From positions 1-64,000 of the forward strand of contig SUTV01000005.1 of assembly GCA_015152515.1 (NCBI GenBank): 64,000 nt of DNA, in the 5' to 3' direction. This stretch comes from Cyanobacteria bacterium SIG29 (GTDB taxonomy: Bacteria; Cyanobacteriota; Vampirovibrionia; Gastranaerophilales; Gastranaerophilaceae). Position 1 is the first letter of the stretch. Every line of letters begins with the position of its first letter. The notes under the pieces were generated by a model. The model was not told the origin of the DNA. It saw only the letters and a program-made list of their open reading frames with translations, and did not search any database. A program made the position numbers and the translations under genes. Below, piece by piece: positions 1 to 8,260 of the stretch.

Positions 1-667
1 ATATTAATAGGACTCCACTTATTTTTATAAGAATTTCAGAGTATTTCGCTAATGAACTTCTGTTTTTTAGTGTTGATGTAAATAGTGCGAAAAATATTAT
101 TATCATGCATTGACCTAATGCAAAAAAGAATAATAAAGCTACAGAGAAAAGTATATTATTTGATATTGTAGCAATCGCCATTATGCTTGCTAAAATTGGT
201 GATGAACAAGGGCTTGACGCTAAAGCAAAAAATGTACCAATTATAAATGGGAAAATTATTTTGCTTCCATTCTTATTTTCTGGCATCTTTTTTATTATTG
301 TTGGAAAGTTTATTTCTAATATTCCAAGTAAATTAAGTCCTAATATTATAATTACAGATGCAAAAACAAGAATTACTACAGGTGAAGCAAAGTTTGTAAA
401 AGCTCTTCCTGTTATTGCACATAACACACCAATTATACTTAGTACAAATGATAATCCAAGTGAAAAGGATAACATTTGTATTAATAGTTTTTTATTCCCA
501 TCTTTAGAATATCCGCCAACATATCCAATAATTAATGGTAGAATTCCTAAGCTGCAAGGTGATATTGAGGTTAAAATTCCTGATAGAAATGCTAAAATTA
601 ATAATATTGGTAAAACAAAACTATTATTAGTTAAATATTGAGAAAATAATTGTACTAGATTATCCAT
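1..667 (-). CDS. CcdA/DsbD-type thiol-disulfide transmembrane protein (partial)
   Basis: Reading the minus strand from an ATG at 667 gives an uninterrupted frame of 222 codons that runs off the left edge, so the C-terminus is missing. The product is almost entirely hydrophobic, with about six membrane segments. It carries SPCSLG near residue 37 and SSPCSSP near residue 150, the paired Ser-Pro-Cys sites of the CcdA/DsbD family, which passes electrons from cytoplasmic thioredoxin to periplasmic thiol proteins. The ATG lies inside the end of the thioredoxin-like gene upstream (ATGGATAA, 8-base overlap), so the two are translationally coupled and probably partners. The plus-strand frame across 183-641 is its shadow. 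The family call is strong; cytochrome c maturation versus general disulfide reduction cannot be told apart here. Confidence 0.85.
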   Translation of the reverse strand, partial: MDNLVQLFSQYLTNNSFVLPILLILAFLSGILTSISPCSLGILPLIIGYVGGYSKDGNKKLLIQMLSFSLGLSFVLSIIGVLCAITGRAFTNFASPVVILVFASVIIILGLNLLGILEINFPTIIKKMPENKNGSKIIFPFIIGTFFALASSPCSSPILASIMAIATISNNILFSVALLFFFALGQCMIIIFFALFTSTLKNRSSLAKYSEILIKISGVLLI

Positions 668-1052
668 TAATTAATGCCTCAATTTCATTAATGAAATTTT
701 CTTTGGTGATGTATCCTTCAATTTTTTTAGAATTTTCATTATTTTCATCTAAAATAATTGTTGTTGGAGTTAGCATAATATTATAATCTTTAATATATTT
801 TTTTATTGTTTTATCGTTTTTTAATGCATCATAATGTACAAAGTTTACCTTTTCTTTATATAAAGGTTCTATTTCGTTTAATACTAATTTTAGTTTTTTA
901 CAGTCATAGCACATTGTTGAACTGAATATCATAATAGTAGGTCTATTTGGTAATTGTGCGTTTGTACTTGTTGTTTCAGAATTTTTACTTAATCCAAAAT
1001 AAAGTAATACAGGTACTATTAATATTAAAATTATAGTTATAATGTTTTTCAT
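660..1052 (-). CDS. Membrane-anchored thioredoxin-like protein
   Basis: This 130-residue protein has one N-terminal membrane segment (about residues 4-20) and then a thioredoxin fold facing the periplasm. The active site reads TMCYDCKKL (CYDC, a CxxC near residue 48), and LTPTTI near residue 95 supplies the cis-proline that normally sits opposite the active site. A clear Shine-Dalgarno sequence (AAAGGAG) lies just before the ATG. It overlaps the downstream CcdA-like gene by 8 bases. Inference: it receives reducing equivalents from that partner and reduces exported proteins or apocytochrome c. The periplasmic substrate is not visible. Confidence 0.85.
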   Translation of the reverse strand: MKNIITIILILIVPVLLYFGLSKNSETTSTNAQLPNRPTIMIFSSTMCYDCKKLKLVLNEIEPLYKEKVNFVHYDALKNDKTIKKYIKDYNIMLTPTTIILDENNENSKKIEGYITKENFINEIEALING

Positions 1053-1102
1053 TTTTTCTCCTTTGAATTTACATTATACTATATTTTAATTTTCATCATT
1101 AT

Positions 1103-1279
1103 CTATATAGATATATCTTCAGGTAAATATAATTCGCAATTGTCTAATGTATTTCTTATTTCATTATAATTTTTCAAATTATATGTTAAATTTTGGTACT
1201 CTCTAACTACATTTATTACATCATTTGTATCCAGTTTTATTAATCTTCTTCCTTTTTCATTTTCTAAAATTTTTGCCAT
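1103..1279 (-). CDS. Small hypothetical protein, 58 aa
   Basis: An ATG at 1279, preceded by a strong GGAGG Shine-Dalgarno sequence at normal spacing, opens a 58-codon frame ending in TAG at 1103. The product starts MAKILENEKGRR and is charged, with no membrane segment; the middle (VINVVREYQNLTYNL) is probably helical. I recognise no family. Codon use and the ribosome site look like its neighbours, so I take it as a genuine small gene. It lies 50 bases upstream of the thioredoxin-like gene on the same strand and could be the first gene of that transcript. Confidence 0.6.
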   Translation of the reverse strand: MAKILENEKGRRLIKLDTNDVINVVREYQNLTYNLKNYNEIRNTLDNCELYLPEDISI

Positions 1280-1440
1280 TTCTTTACCTCCAAATAGTTC
1301 TTCGGTAAAAATTAAATTCTCTTTATTTAAATACTCTATGTGGTTTAAAAATTTTCCTTATGGTTATAACCATTTGTCTAATTTCATACTTTTAGTAGAA
1401 ATGATAATAATTTTTTGTAGAAAAAATTATGAGGATTATT
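1280..1440. promoter_or_regulatory. Divergent promoter region
   Basis: This 161-base gap separates the minus-strand 58-residue gene from the plus-strand radical SAM gene. A plausible plus-strand -10 (GATAAT) lies at 1403-1408. No convincing -35 is seen at the right distance, and no conserved RNA structure is apparent. Confidence 0.35.
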
Positions 1441-2295
1441 ATGAATAAGTCTATTGTTATGGCTCCTTGTGTTTCGCTAAAAAAATTAGAAACATTATTT
1501 ATTGAAATGACTGCCCAAAATTGCAATTTGAGATGTAAAAATTGTTATATTGATTTTAAAGACAAAAAAATTAAAGATTTTATTCCGTTTGAGAAAGTTA
1601 GACAAATGTTATTAAACATTGATAGAAAATCTTTAAAATTTATTCACTTAACAGGTGCTGAACCAATGTTACATCCAGAATTTAATCATATTCTTAGATA
1701 TTGTCTAAAATTTTCATCAGTTATTATTCATACTAATGCATTAACTATTAATGATAAAAAAGCTCGTTTTTTAAGAAAGGTTGAAGATGAAAATAATATT
1801 GGAAATGAAATAATATTTTTTATTAGCATTGATAATCATATTGAAAAAGAAAACGACCTTTTAAGAGGACGAGGTTCATACAGAAAAGCTGTTCACGCAA
1901 TTCAAAGCCTTGTTAAATATGAATTTAATCCAATATTATCTATAGTTAATTATTCGTTACTTCCAGAAGAAGAAATTAAAAGTAATTTTAAATCACTTTG
2001 TGATTCTATGGGGTTTGAAACAACTGATTTAAACTTTAAAATTATTCCATATATAGATAAAAGTAAATTTGTTGAAATAAATAGTGGTATAGATTTTGAA
2101 AATCTAAATTTAGATTGTGTTAAAAGCAGAACTTTGACAATTAATGGTGTGTTTTCATGTCCATTATTGGCATCTGACAACAGAGGAAAATGTGGAAATG
2201 ATTTTAATGATTTTTCCAAGAAACATTACCTTGAAACCCAGTATTGTAGCCAATGTATAGCACATAATAAAAATTTATTTTCTTTTCAATTGTAA
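1441..2295 (+). CDS. Radical SAM protein with C-terminal cysteine cluster
   Basis: The 284-residue product has the radical SAM Cys motif CNLRCKNCY near residue 29, which binds the 4Fe-4S cluster that cleaves S-adenosylmethionine. HLTGAEPMLHPEF follows, matching the GGE-type motif. The C-terminus has FSCPLL, GKCG and YCSQC, suggesting a SPASM-like second cluster. I chose the ATG at 1441 because GAGGA lies at proper spacing before it; the in-frame ATG at 1429 has no ribosome site. No precursor peptide gene is evident nearby, so peptide maturation is possible but unsupported. Substrate unknown. Confidence 0.8.
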   Translation: MNKSIVMAPCVSLKKLETLFIEMTAQNCNLRCKNCYIDFKDKKIKDFIPFEKVRQMLLNIDRKSLKFIHLTGAEPMLHPEFNHILRYCLKFSSVIIHTNALTINDKKARFLRKVEDENNIGNEIIFFISIDNHIEKENDLLRGRGSYRKAVHAIQSLVKYEFNPILSIVNYSLLPEEEIKSNFKSLCDSMGFETTDLNFKIIPYIDKSKFVEINSGIDFENLNLDCVKSRTLTINGVFSCPLLASDNRGKCGNDFNDFSKKHYLETQYCSQCIAHNKNLFSFQL

Positions 2296-2383
2296 CAATT
2301 TCGTTACAAAAATATTCCAAATAGGCATGAATTAGTTCACAAAATTTTTTATATATTCAAGAGGACTAATCGGGGAAAAAGAG

Positions 2384-2827
2384 ATGGGCTACGCTTTATT
2401 TGCACAAAGGAAACTTGTACTTGACGCACAGTTAAATACTGCTCAGTTACAACAAACACAAAGATCAAATGAACAGTATATGTTGGCTACTAATTCGTTA
2501 GGTTTACAACAAAAGTTAACCAGCCAACAAGCATCACAATCTGGTGAATTAGCTGAGATGTACGGTAAATTGGCTGAGGCTGATAATGAAGACCAAAGAA
2601 ATAAAATCAATGCCGAAATCAAGCAAAAGGAACTTGAACATCAAAAAGAAAATGATGAAATCAACAGACAAATCTATTTGATTGGTGTTAAAGAAAATGC
2701 TATCGAGCTTGAAGTTAAACGATTAGACACAATGGTTTCTGCACTACAAAAACAATTAGAGGCTGTGGAAGAAGCAGAAGGTGCAGCAATCGACAGAGCG
2801 ACTCCAAAATTCAACGGTGTGGGCTAG
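2384..2827 (+). CDS. MGYALFA-type coiled-coil protein (first copy)
   Basis: This 147-residue protein begins MGYALFAQRK and ends ATPKFNGVG. Between these lie long Gln/Glu/Lys-rich heptad-like helices (for example KEKQKELEHQ-type segments around residues 85-130). The protein at 13777-14295 has the same two ends (MGYALFANRK, ATPKYNGVG) around a different coiled core, so the termini are the conserved part. There is no signal peptide or cleavable leader. I do not recognise a described family. A filament, secreted or surface coiled-coil role is possible; nothing here decides it. A terminator follows directly, so it is probably transcribed alone. Confidence 0.75.
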   Translation: MGYALFAQRKLVLDAQLNTAQLQQTQRSNEQYMLATNSLGLQQKLTSQQASQSGELAEMYGKLAEADNEDQRNKINAEIKQKELEHQKENDEINRQIYLIGVKENAIELEVKRLDTMVSALQKQLEAVEEAEGAAIDRATPKFNGVG

Positions 2828-2852
2828 AAAACACTTACAAAATAAATTTTAT

Positions 2853-2884
2853 AAAAAGAGGAAACAATTTGTTTCCTCTTTTCG
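2853..2884 (+). terminator. Intrinsic terminator
   Basis: The stem GAGGAAAC/GTTTCCTC with an AT-only loop is followed by a T run. It closes the MGYALFA-type gene and separates it from the bamA operon. Confidence 0.85.
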
Positions 2885-2890
2885 TATATA

Positions 2891-2899
2891 TGATATAAT
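2891..2899 (+). promoter_or_regulatory. Extended -10 promoter of the bamA operon
   Basis: TGATATAAT is an extended -10 element (TGnTATAAT) 25 bases before the bamA ATG. The upstream terminator occupies the -35 position, which fits an extended -10 promoter that does not need a -35. Confidence 0.55.
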
Positions 2900-2924
2900 C
2901 TTATTGAGATAATCTTGGTAGGAT

Positions 2925-4787
2925 ATGAAATTCAAATATAAAAAATTATTATTTAATACATTATTTTTAAGTGTGTTTTTAGCTCAAATGCACTTAGTTT
3001 CTTATTCTGCAGATAATAATTTGTCTGAAATAAATGAAGGTTCTAAAATCACCAAAATTGAATTTGACGGAAATCATTTGATAAACGATTCTGACATTGT
3101 TAAAGTCATGAACATGCAAATTGGTGATGTTTATAGCAAAGATTTGGTTCAACAAAATCTTAAGTCTATTTATAAAATGGGTTTTTTCTCTGAAAAAATG
3201 AAGGCTATTCCAATACCAAATGACCCAGAATCTTTAACTTTAAAAATTTATCTTGAAGAAAATATTCCTATTACAGGATTTGCTGTTACAGGTAACACAG
3301 TTGTTTCTACTGGTGAAATTTTAACAATTTTGAACCATTTAGAAGGTCAACCACAAAATTTAAAAACATTAAGCGAAACAATGGCTGAAGTTGAAGAATT
3401 GTATGCTTCAAAAGGTTATGTTTTAGCTAGAGTTACTGATGTACAAGATGACCCAGATGGTTGTGTAAATATTACTTTAGAAGAAGGTATTATTAATTCA
3501 ATTTCTTTTGAAGGTAATAAGAAAACAAAAGATTTTGTTATTGAAAGAAATATTTTATCAACTCCAGGTAGTGTATACAATGAAAATACTTTAAAAGCTG
3601 ATTTGATGAGATTGTATTCTACTCAAGCATTTAGAGATGTTAATCGTAAGATTGAAAAAAGTGAAGAAGGTGAAAATCTTTACGATGTAACTATTGTTTT
3701 AGAAGAGCAAAGAACTGGTACTATTTCTCTTGGTGGTGGTCTTGATACAGCAACTGGTTTGTTTGGTCAAGCTGGATTTGTTGAAAATAACTTTATGGGA
3801 AATGGTCAAAGAGTTGGAATTAATTTTATGGCTGGTACTGGTATTATCATGTCTGATAATTCGACAGTTGACCACGCAAATTTGCAAGCTGAAATTAGTT
3901 TCTTTGAACCACGTTTAAAAGGTAGTGATAACGCTTTATTGGTTAAAGCTTTTGGTCGTGATTTTGGTAGTTATCAAGTACCTTTAGCTATTGAAAAAAG
4001 ATATGGTGGAGAAATTGTTCTTTCTAGACCAATAAAAAAATATAATAATTTAATGGCTTCTTTTAAATTTGGTGGTGAACACATTAAAGTTAAAGAAGCT
4101 GATGCTAATCAAATTGCTAGTTTATATAGTGCACACAATATACCAATTTCTGAACGTTCTAAGCAATTACAAGGTGGTACTTATATGACATTAGGACCAA
4201 GTCTTGTTTATGATACTAGAAATAGTTCAATGCAACCAAGAGATGGTGTTCTTGCTACTATCAGACTTGTTGAAAATGTTAATTTCACTGATTTTGATTT
4301 TACTCATGCTACTTTGGCGGGTGGTATTAAAAGATATTTTCCAGTAATGAAGAAATCTTCATTCTCTCTTATGGCACGTGCGGCAGGCAGAATACATGGT
4401 GATATGCCTGAAGTTATGGCATATAGCTTAGGTGGTCCATATACAGTTAGAGGTTATAGAATGAGTACTATAGGTACTGGTGAAGGTTTTATGATGGGTA
4501 GTGCTGAATTAACAACTCCATTCTTATTCTTAGATAGAATAGAAAAAGCACAGTTCTTAGATAATATTAAACTTTCTTTATTCTTAGATGCTGGTCATTT
4601 GTTTAATGGTACAGTTACTAACAAAATTTATAACAGACCTGAATATGGTATTTCGGCAGGTGCTGGTATTAAATTGTTTATTCCAGGCGTTGGTCCATTG
4701 TCTATTGATTATGGTTATCCTCTTACAAATGTTGGACAAGGAAACAAAAAAGGTGCGTTCTCATTTGGTGTTGGAGACATATTCTAA
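2925..4787 (+). CDS. bamA: BamA/Omp85 outer-membrane assembly protein
   Basis: The 620-residue protein starts with a signal peptide (about residues 1-30). Three POTRA-like repeats follow (about 37-110, 111-188 and 189-265), each with the typical I..F.GN pattern (KIEFDGN, GFAVTGN, SISFEGN). The rest, from about residue 270, is a beta-barrel of the bacterial surface antigen family. VRGY in the second half corresponds to the conserved loop-6 motif that locks the barrel. BamA inserts outer-membrane proteins, so this gene alone implies a double membrane. Three POTRAs rather than five resemble cyanobacterial Omp85 proteins. Its stop overlaps the tsaE start (TAATG). TamA is a less likely alternative. 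Confidence 0.88.
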   Translation: MKFKYKKLLFNTLFLSVFLAQMHLVSYSADNNLSEINEGSKITKIEFDGNHLINDSDIVKVMNMQIGDVYSKDLVQQNLKSIYKMGFFSEKMKAIPIPNDPESLTLKIYLEENIPITGFAVTGNTVVSTGEILTILNHLEGQPQNLKTLSETMAEVEELYASKGYVLARVTDVQDDPDGCVNITLEEGIINSISFEGNKKTKDFVIERNILSTPGSVYNENTLKADLMRLYSTQAFRDVNRKIEKSEEGENLYDVTIVLEEQRTGTISLGGGLDTATGLFGQAGFVENNFMGNGQRVGINFMAGTGIIMSDNSTVDHANLQAEISFFEPRLKGSDNALLVKAFGRDFGSYQVPLAIEKRYGGEIVLSRPIKKYNNLMASFKFGGEHIKVKEADANQIASLYSAHNIPISERSKQLQGGTYMTLGPSLVYDTRNSSMQPRDGVLATIRLVENVNFTDFDFTHATLAGGIKRYFPVMKKSSFSLMARAAGRIHGDMPEVMAYSLGGPYTVRGYRMSTIGTGEGFMMGSAELTTPFLFLDRIEKAQFLDNIKLSLFLDAGHLFNGTVTNKIYNRPEYGISAGAGIKLFIPGVGPLSIDYGYPLTNVGQGNKKGAFSFGVGDIF

Positions 4788-5248
4788 TGCCTGTTTGTAT
4801 TACTTGTAAGACACTTGATGAAACAGAAAATTTGGCTAAAAAATTTGCAAATTTAATTGCAGATAAAGGTGCTTTTGTTTGTTTGCTTGGTGATGTTGGA
4901 GCTGGTAAAACTGCTTTTTCAAAGTTTGTATGTAAATATTTAGGTGTTAGAGAAAAAGTAACTAGTCCTAGTTTTGTAATTATTAATGAATATAAAAGCG
5001 GTGTTTTACCTGTTTATCATTTTGATTTATATAGACTTGAACACGAGGGTGTTAGTACTATTATTAATGAATTAGAAGAATATTCTGAAGGTAAAATTTT
5101 AACTTTAGTTGAATGGGCAGAATTTTCTCAAAACACTTTGCCTTTTGATAGAATTGAAATAACTATAGATTATGTAGATGAAACAGAGCGAATTTTCAAT
5201 TTTGTAGCATTTGGTGAAAAAAATACTGAAATTATTAAAGGTTTGTAA
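4787..5248 (+). CDS. tsaE: tRNA threonylcarbamoyladenosine ATPase TsaE
   Basis: This 153-residue P-loop protein has Walker A GDVGAGKTAF near residue 34, TSPSF near residue 60, and HFDLYRL and LVEWAEF further on, the fixed motifs of TsaE. It is the ATPase partner of TsaB-TsaD in making t6A at position 37 of ANN-decoding tRNAs. It starts on the last base of the bamA stop (TAATG) and is followed after 2 bases by tsaB, so translation is coupled. Confidence 0.95.
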   Translation: MPVCITCKTLDETENLAKKFANLIADKGAFVCLLGDVGAGKTAFSKFVCKYLGVREKVTSPSFVIINEYKSGVLPVYHFDLYRLEHEGVSTIINELEEYSEGKILTLVEWAEFSQNTLPFDRIEITIDYVDETERIFNFVAFGEKNTEIIKGL

Positions 5249-5250
5249 TT

Positions 5251-5925
5251 ATGATTACACTTGTATTTGATACTTGTTTTAATAAAACTTATATTGTCTT
5301 AAGAAAAGATGATAATATTTTAGAAAATCTTGTTATTGAAAGTACTGAAGATAATTATCATAGTGTTTATTTAATTCCAAGAATAAGAGATATTTTAAAA
5401 AAGCACTCATTATTAATGAATAATATTGATTATATTGGTATAAATATTGGTCCTGGTAGTTTTACTGGTATTCGTGCAGGAATCACTGTTGCAAGAGTTT
5501 TTGCTCAACAAGCAAATATAAAGCTTGTTGGAATTAATTCTTTGCATATTTTATCTAAATTAAATGTATCTGCAAAAAAGACAATTGTTGTAACTGATGC
5601 TAGAAAAAATAAAGTTTATTATGCAGAATATAATGGCAATACTGAACTTGTTTCACCTATGCTTATTGATAAAGAAGAATTATTAAATAAAATTACTGAT
5701 GATTATCTTGTAGTTTCAGATTATTCAATTTCAAAATATTTAAAAGAGAATGAAGTTCTTTCTTTAAATTATGAGTCTTTTGACAATAAATTGGGTTTAT
5801 ATTTGGATGAATTAGTAAATTATACTATTAAAACTTTTCCTAGCGATTATCATTGGGCAAAAGTTAAGCCACTTTATATTCAACAACCATCAATTACTAA
5901 ACCGAAGGAAGTAAAAAATGTATAG
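5251..5925 (+). CDS. tsaB: tRNA threonylcarbamoyladenosine protein TsaB
   Basis: The 224-residue protein belongs to the ASKHA fold: N-terminal LVFDTCFNKTYIVL and the diagnostic GPGSFTGIRAG near residue 70. TsaB dimerises with the catalytic subunit TsaD and recruits TsaE for t6A synthesis. tsaD is not in this window. The gene sits 2 bases after tsaE, and its stop overlaps the next start by 8 bases. Confidence 0.94.
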   Translation: MITLVFDTCFNKTYIVLRKDDNILENLVIESTEDNYHSVYLIPRIRDILKKHSLLMNNIDYIGINIGPGSFTGIRAGITVARVFAQQANIKLVGINSLHILSKLNVSAKKTIVVTDARKNKVYYAEYNGNTELVSPMLIDKEELLNKITDDYLVVSDYSISKYLKENEVLSLNYESFDNKLGLYLDELVNYTIKTFPSDYHWAKVKPLYIQQPSITKPKEVKNV

Positions 5926-6202
5926 TTTTAATTCAACTGGTTGTTTATCTACTTTATTATTTCTTCTAATTCTTTATTTTTTAGTTAAAGAATTGTGGTG
6001 GTTATTTGTTGGAATTGCAATAATAGTTATTGTTGCATATTACGCTAATCTTTTATATGTTCAGATTTTACAAAATAAAATTGATAAAGAGAGAAATTAT
6101 AATCCAGAAATGGGTGAAGTATTTAAGGTTTGTCCTTATTGCAATTCAAAGGTAAAAGTTACAGCTATAACTTGCCCTCATTGTAATAGAGCTTTAAATT
6201 AA
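5918..6202 (+). CDS. Small membrane protein with zinc ribbon
   Basis: The 94-residue protein has two adjacent membrane segments (about residues 9-48) and ends in a zinc ribbon, CPYCNSK followed by CPHCNRA, both CxxC knuckles. It overlaps tsaB by 8 bases and is the last gene before a terminator, so it belongs to the bamA-tsaE-tsaB transcript. Function unknown; zinc-ribbon tails of this type often bind protein or RNA. The ribbon probably faces the cytoplasm, but topology was only judged by eye. Confidence 0.75.
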   Translation: MYSFNSTGCLSTLLFLLILYFLVKELWWLFVGIAIIVIVAYYANLLYVQILQNKIDKERNYNPEMGEVFKVCPYCNSKVKVTAITCPHCNRALN

Positions 6203-6215
6203 AATTTTTTTAAAA

Positions 6216-6250
6216 TAAAAAAACCGCCTGATTACTCAGACGGTTTTCTT
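6216..6250. terminator. Bidirectional intrinsic terminator
   Basis: The hairpin AAACCGCCTGA/TCAGACGGTTT (one mismatch) has an A run on one side and a T run on the other. It lies between two converging genes and can serve the tsaB operon and the HU gene. Confidence 0.85.
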
Positions 6251-6264
6251 ATATAAAGATAAGC

Positions 6265-6537
6265 TTATTTCACAGCATCTTTGAATTTTTTACCAGCAGA
6301 GAAAGCAGGAACTGTTTTAGCAGCAATTTTAATTGCAGCGCCAGTTTGAGGGTTACGACCTGTTCTAGCTTTTCTTTTACGAGCTTCAAAAGTACCAAAG
6401 CCAACTAAAGTAACTTTTTTACCTTTAGCAACTGTTTTTTGTACAGTGTCAATTGTTGCACTTAAAACATCTGCTGCTGCTTTTTGTGAAACTTTTGCTT
6501 TTTTAGCAACTTCTTTTACTAATTCTTCTTTGTTCAT
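6265..6537 (-). CDS. hup: DNA-binding protein HU
   Basis: The 90-residue protein has the standard HU length and layout: two helices, VTLVGFGTFE, then the DNA-gripping arm with the signature GRNPQTG, and a C-terminal FSAGKKFKDAV. HU is the main histone-like nucleoid protein. A very strong Shine-Dalgarno (AGAGGAGG) and a good promoter precede it, consistent with high expression. No other HU/IHF gene is in the window. Confidence 0.96.
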   Translation of the reverse strand: MNKEELVKEVAKKAKVSQKAAADVLSATIDTVQKTVAKGKKVTLVGFGTFEARKRKARTGRNPQTGAAIKIAAKTVPAFSAGKKFKDAVK

Positions 6538-6565
6538 AAGAACCTCCTCTTGTATTACAAGATTT

Positions 6566-6593
6566 ATTATACTGAATTTTCAAGTTTTGGCAA
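6566..6593 (-). promoter_or_regulatory. Sigma-70 promoter of the HU gene
   Basis: On the minus strand TTGCCA is followed after 16 bases by TATAAT, close to consensus, with a short leader carrying a strong ribosome site before the HU ATG. Confidence 0.7.
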
Positions 6594-6626
6594 TACTTTT
6601 AATAAAAATTTTTTCTATAATTCAGA

Positions 6627-8153
6627 TTAGATTTGCTCTTGAAGTGTAATCAAGATGATTTCTGCTGGTTTTAATTTGCCTGTAAGTCTTGATTTTATTA
6701 GGCTTGCGCCAGTAGGTTCTTTTTCGAAATTTACTATAGTTTTTTTATTGATTTTCTTTAATTTAATATCAATTTCGTTAGAATTTATTAAGTTTCTGTT
6801 AAAAATTAAAACAATTGATTTATCTTTGTATGTTCTTTGGTATGCAAAAATTTCTTTATTCTTTGATTTTAAAGGAATAAATTCACCTTTTGTTATTTGT
6901 TCGTTAAATAAGTTTCTAATTTTAATTGCTTGTTTTTGTTCTTCAATTAAGCTTGTATTTTCACTGCCTGGCTTTCTTGAAAAATTGAAAATATCTAATT
7001 GACCCTTGTGAGTGTAATAATACTCATCATCTGTGTAGGTTTCATTAGCTTTTTTATTTGAATATTCATAAATATAGTCATCTGCTTGCAAAAAACCATC
7101 AACATAATATGGGTTTAGAGGTAGTGTTGCATTTAACCAAATTATCATTTTTGAAAAATTTTCACCGCCAGTTAAAATTGGGCTAACAACATCATGAGTT
7201 GCAAAACTTCCAATTAGTGATTTTTTTTCTTTATATTTTTTTAGTTGTTTTTGTTGGCTAATTACTGAATTTTGTAGTTTATCAAAAGTTTTCCAGTCTT
7301 TTAATTCAAAATAGTTTCCATAATAGCCATCAAAACCTGCACTCATAAGTTGTTTATAGTCAGTAAAGTATGCTCTTTCTGATGCTGGTTTTGTCCAACT
7401 TTCTGATGCTTCTGCTAAAAATAGAAAATTTGGTGCTTTTTCTCTTGTGTATGAAATTAATTCACTCCAAAATTTGTATGGTTTTATAGTTGCCACATCG
7501 GCTCTAAGTCCATCAAAGCCTAATTCAAGCATGTTATGTATAAAGAATTTGTGTAGCATAAAAATATCTGATTTTAGTAGTTTTGAATTATTTGGAACAT
7601 TAAAAAGTCTAACATCGGTCCAATCTGCTGGTACAAATGCAGAACTATCTTTTTCATTTATGACAAACAAATCTGGTCTATTGATAAATAAATCATATGC
7701 ACCGCAACTTGGTAAATCTACAATAACTTTTATATTTCTTTTATGACATTCATCTATTAATTTTTTTGCTTGTTCCTTTGCGGATAATTCACTTGTTGTA
7801 TCAATTAATTGTGGGTTTAATGTTGTAAAATCAGACATTGCGTAAAGAGAACCTGCACTACCAAGTGCTTTGATTTTTCCAACTGGTGTTATAGGAAGAA
7901 AATGAAGTGTGTTTATTCCTAAATCTTTTAATTCATCTAGTCTTTCAATTGCATTAAGAAATGTTCCAGATGTTTCACCATTGGAAAAATCAATAATTTC
8001 ATTTCCATCAATGTCATTTGCATTAAAAGTTCTTAAATTTATTGAATATATAATTGCTTCATTATTTTGAAACATTGTTCTTAAGTCTGATTGAGCATGT
8101 GAAAAATTGCCACAAAATGCAAGTATAACTAGTGTAATTAAAAGCTTTTTCAT
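6627..8153 (-). CDS. Secreted GH13 alpha-amylase-family enzyme
   Basis: The 508-residue protein begins with a signal peptide (MKKLLITLVILAFCGNFSHA), so it acts outside the cytoplasm. The GH13 barrel shows the nucleophile Asp in GFDGLRADVA (about residue 220), the acid/base Glu in FLFLAEASES and the HD pair of region IV in FATHDV. Region I reads VIVDLPSCG: the Asp is kept but the usual Asn-His is lost, so substrate binding may differ from true amylases. Inference: breakdown or modification of starch-like glucans outside the inner membrane. It sits alone between HU and pheS, with its own presumed promoter. Confidence 0.85.
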   Translation of the reverse strand: MKKLLITLVILAFCGNFSHAQSDLRTMFQNNEAIIYSINLRTFNANDIDGNEIIDFSNGETSGTFLNAIERLDELKDLGINTLHFLPITPVGKIKALGSAGSLYAMSDFTTLNPQLIDTTSELSAKEQAKKLIDECHKRNIKVIVDLPSCGAYDLFINRPDLFVINEKDSSAFVPADWTDVRLFNVPNNSKLLKSDIFMLHKFFIHNMLELGFDGLRADVATIKPYKFWSELISYTREKAPNFLFLAEASESWTKPASERAYFTDYKQLMSAGFDGYYGNYFELKDWKTFDKLQNSVISQQKQLKKYKEKKSLIGSFATHDVVSPILTGGENFSKMIIWLNATLPLNPYYVDGFLQADDYIYEYSNKKANETYTDDEYYYTHKGQLDIFNFSRKPGSENTSLIEEQKQAIKIRNLFNEQITKGEFIPLKSKNKEIFAYQRTYKDKSIVLIFNRNLINSNEIDIKLKKINKKTIVNFEKEPTGASLIKSRLTGKLKPAEIILITLQEQI

Positions 8154-8260
8154 ATTAATTCTCTGTAAAAAATAACCTTATAAAAGTATATCATAAATGC
8201 TTTGATGACATGTTATTTTCTTTGTCTTATAATTTTTTTATAGATTACAATGAGGCGTTT

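Noticed and set aside
183-641. Long plus-strand open frame (152 codons)
   Set aside because: It is the shadow of the minus-strand CcdA-like gene, which has a recognisable family, a coupled start and continuous sequence.
1429-1440. ATG at 1429 as start of the radical SAM gene
   Set aside because: It has no ribosome site, and its own bases supply the GAGGA for the ATG at 1441.
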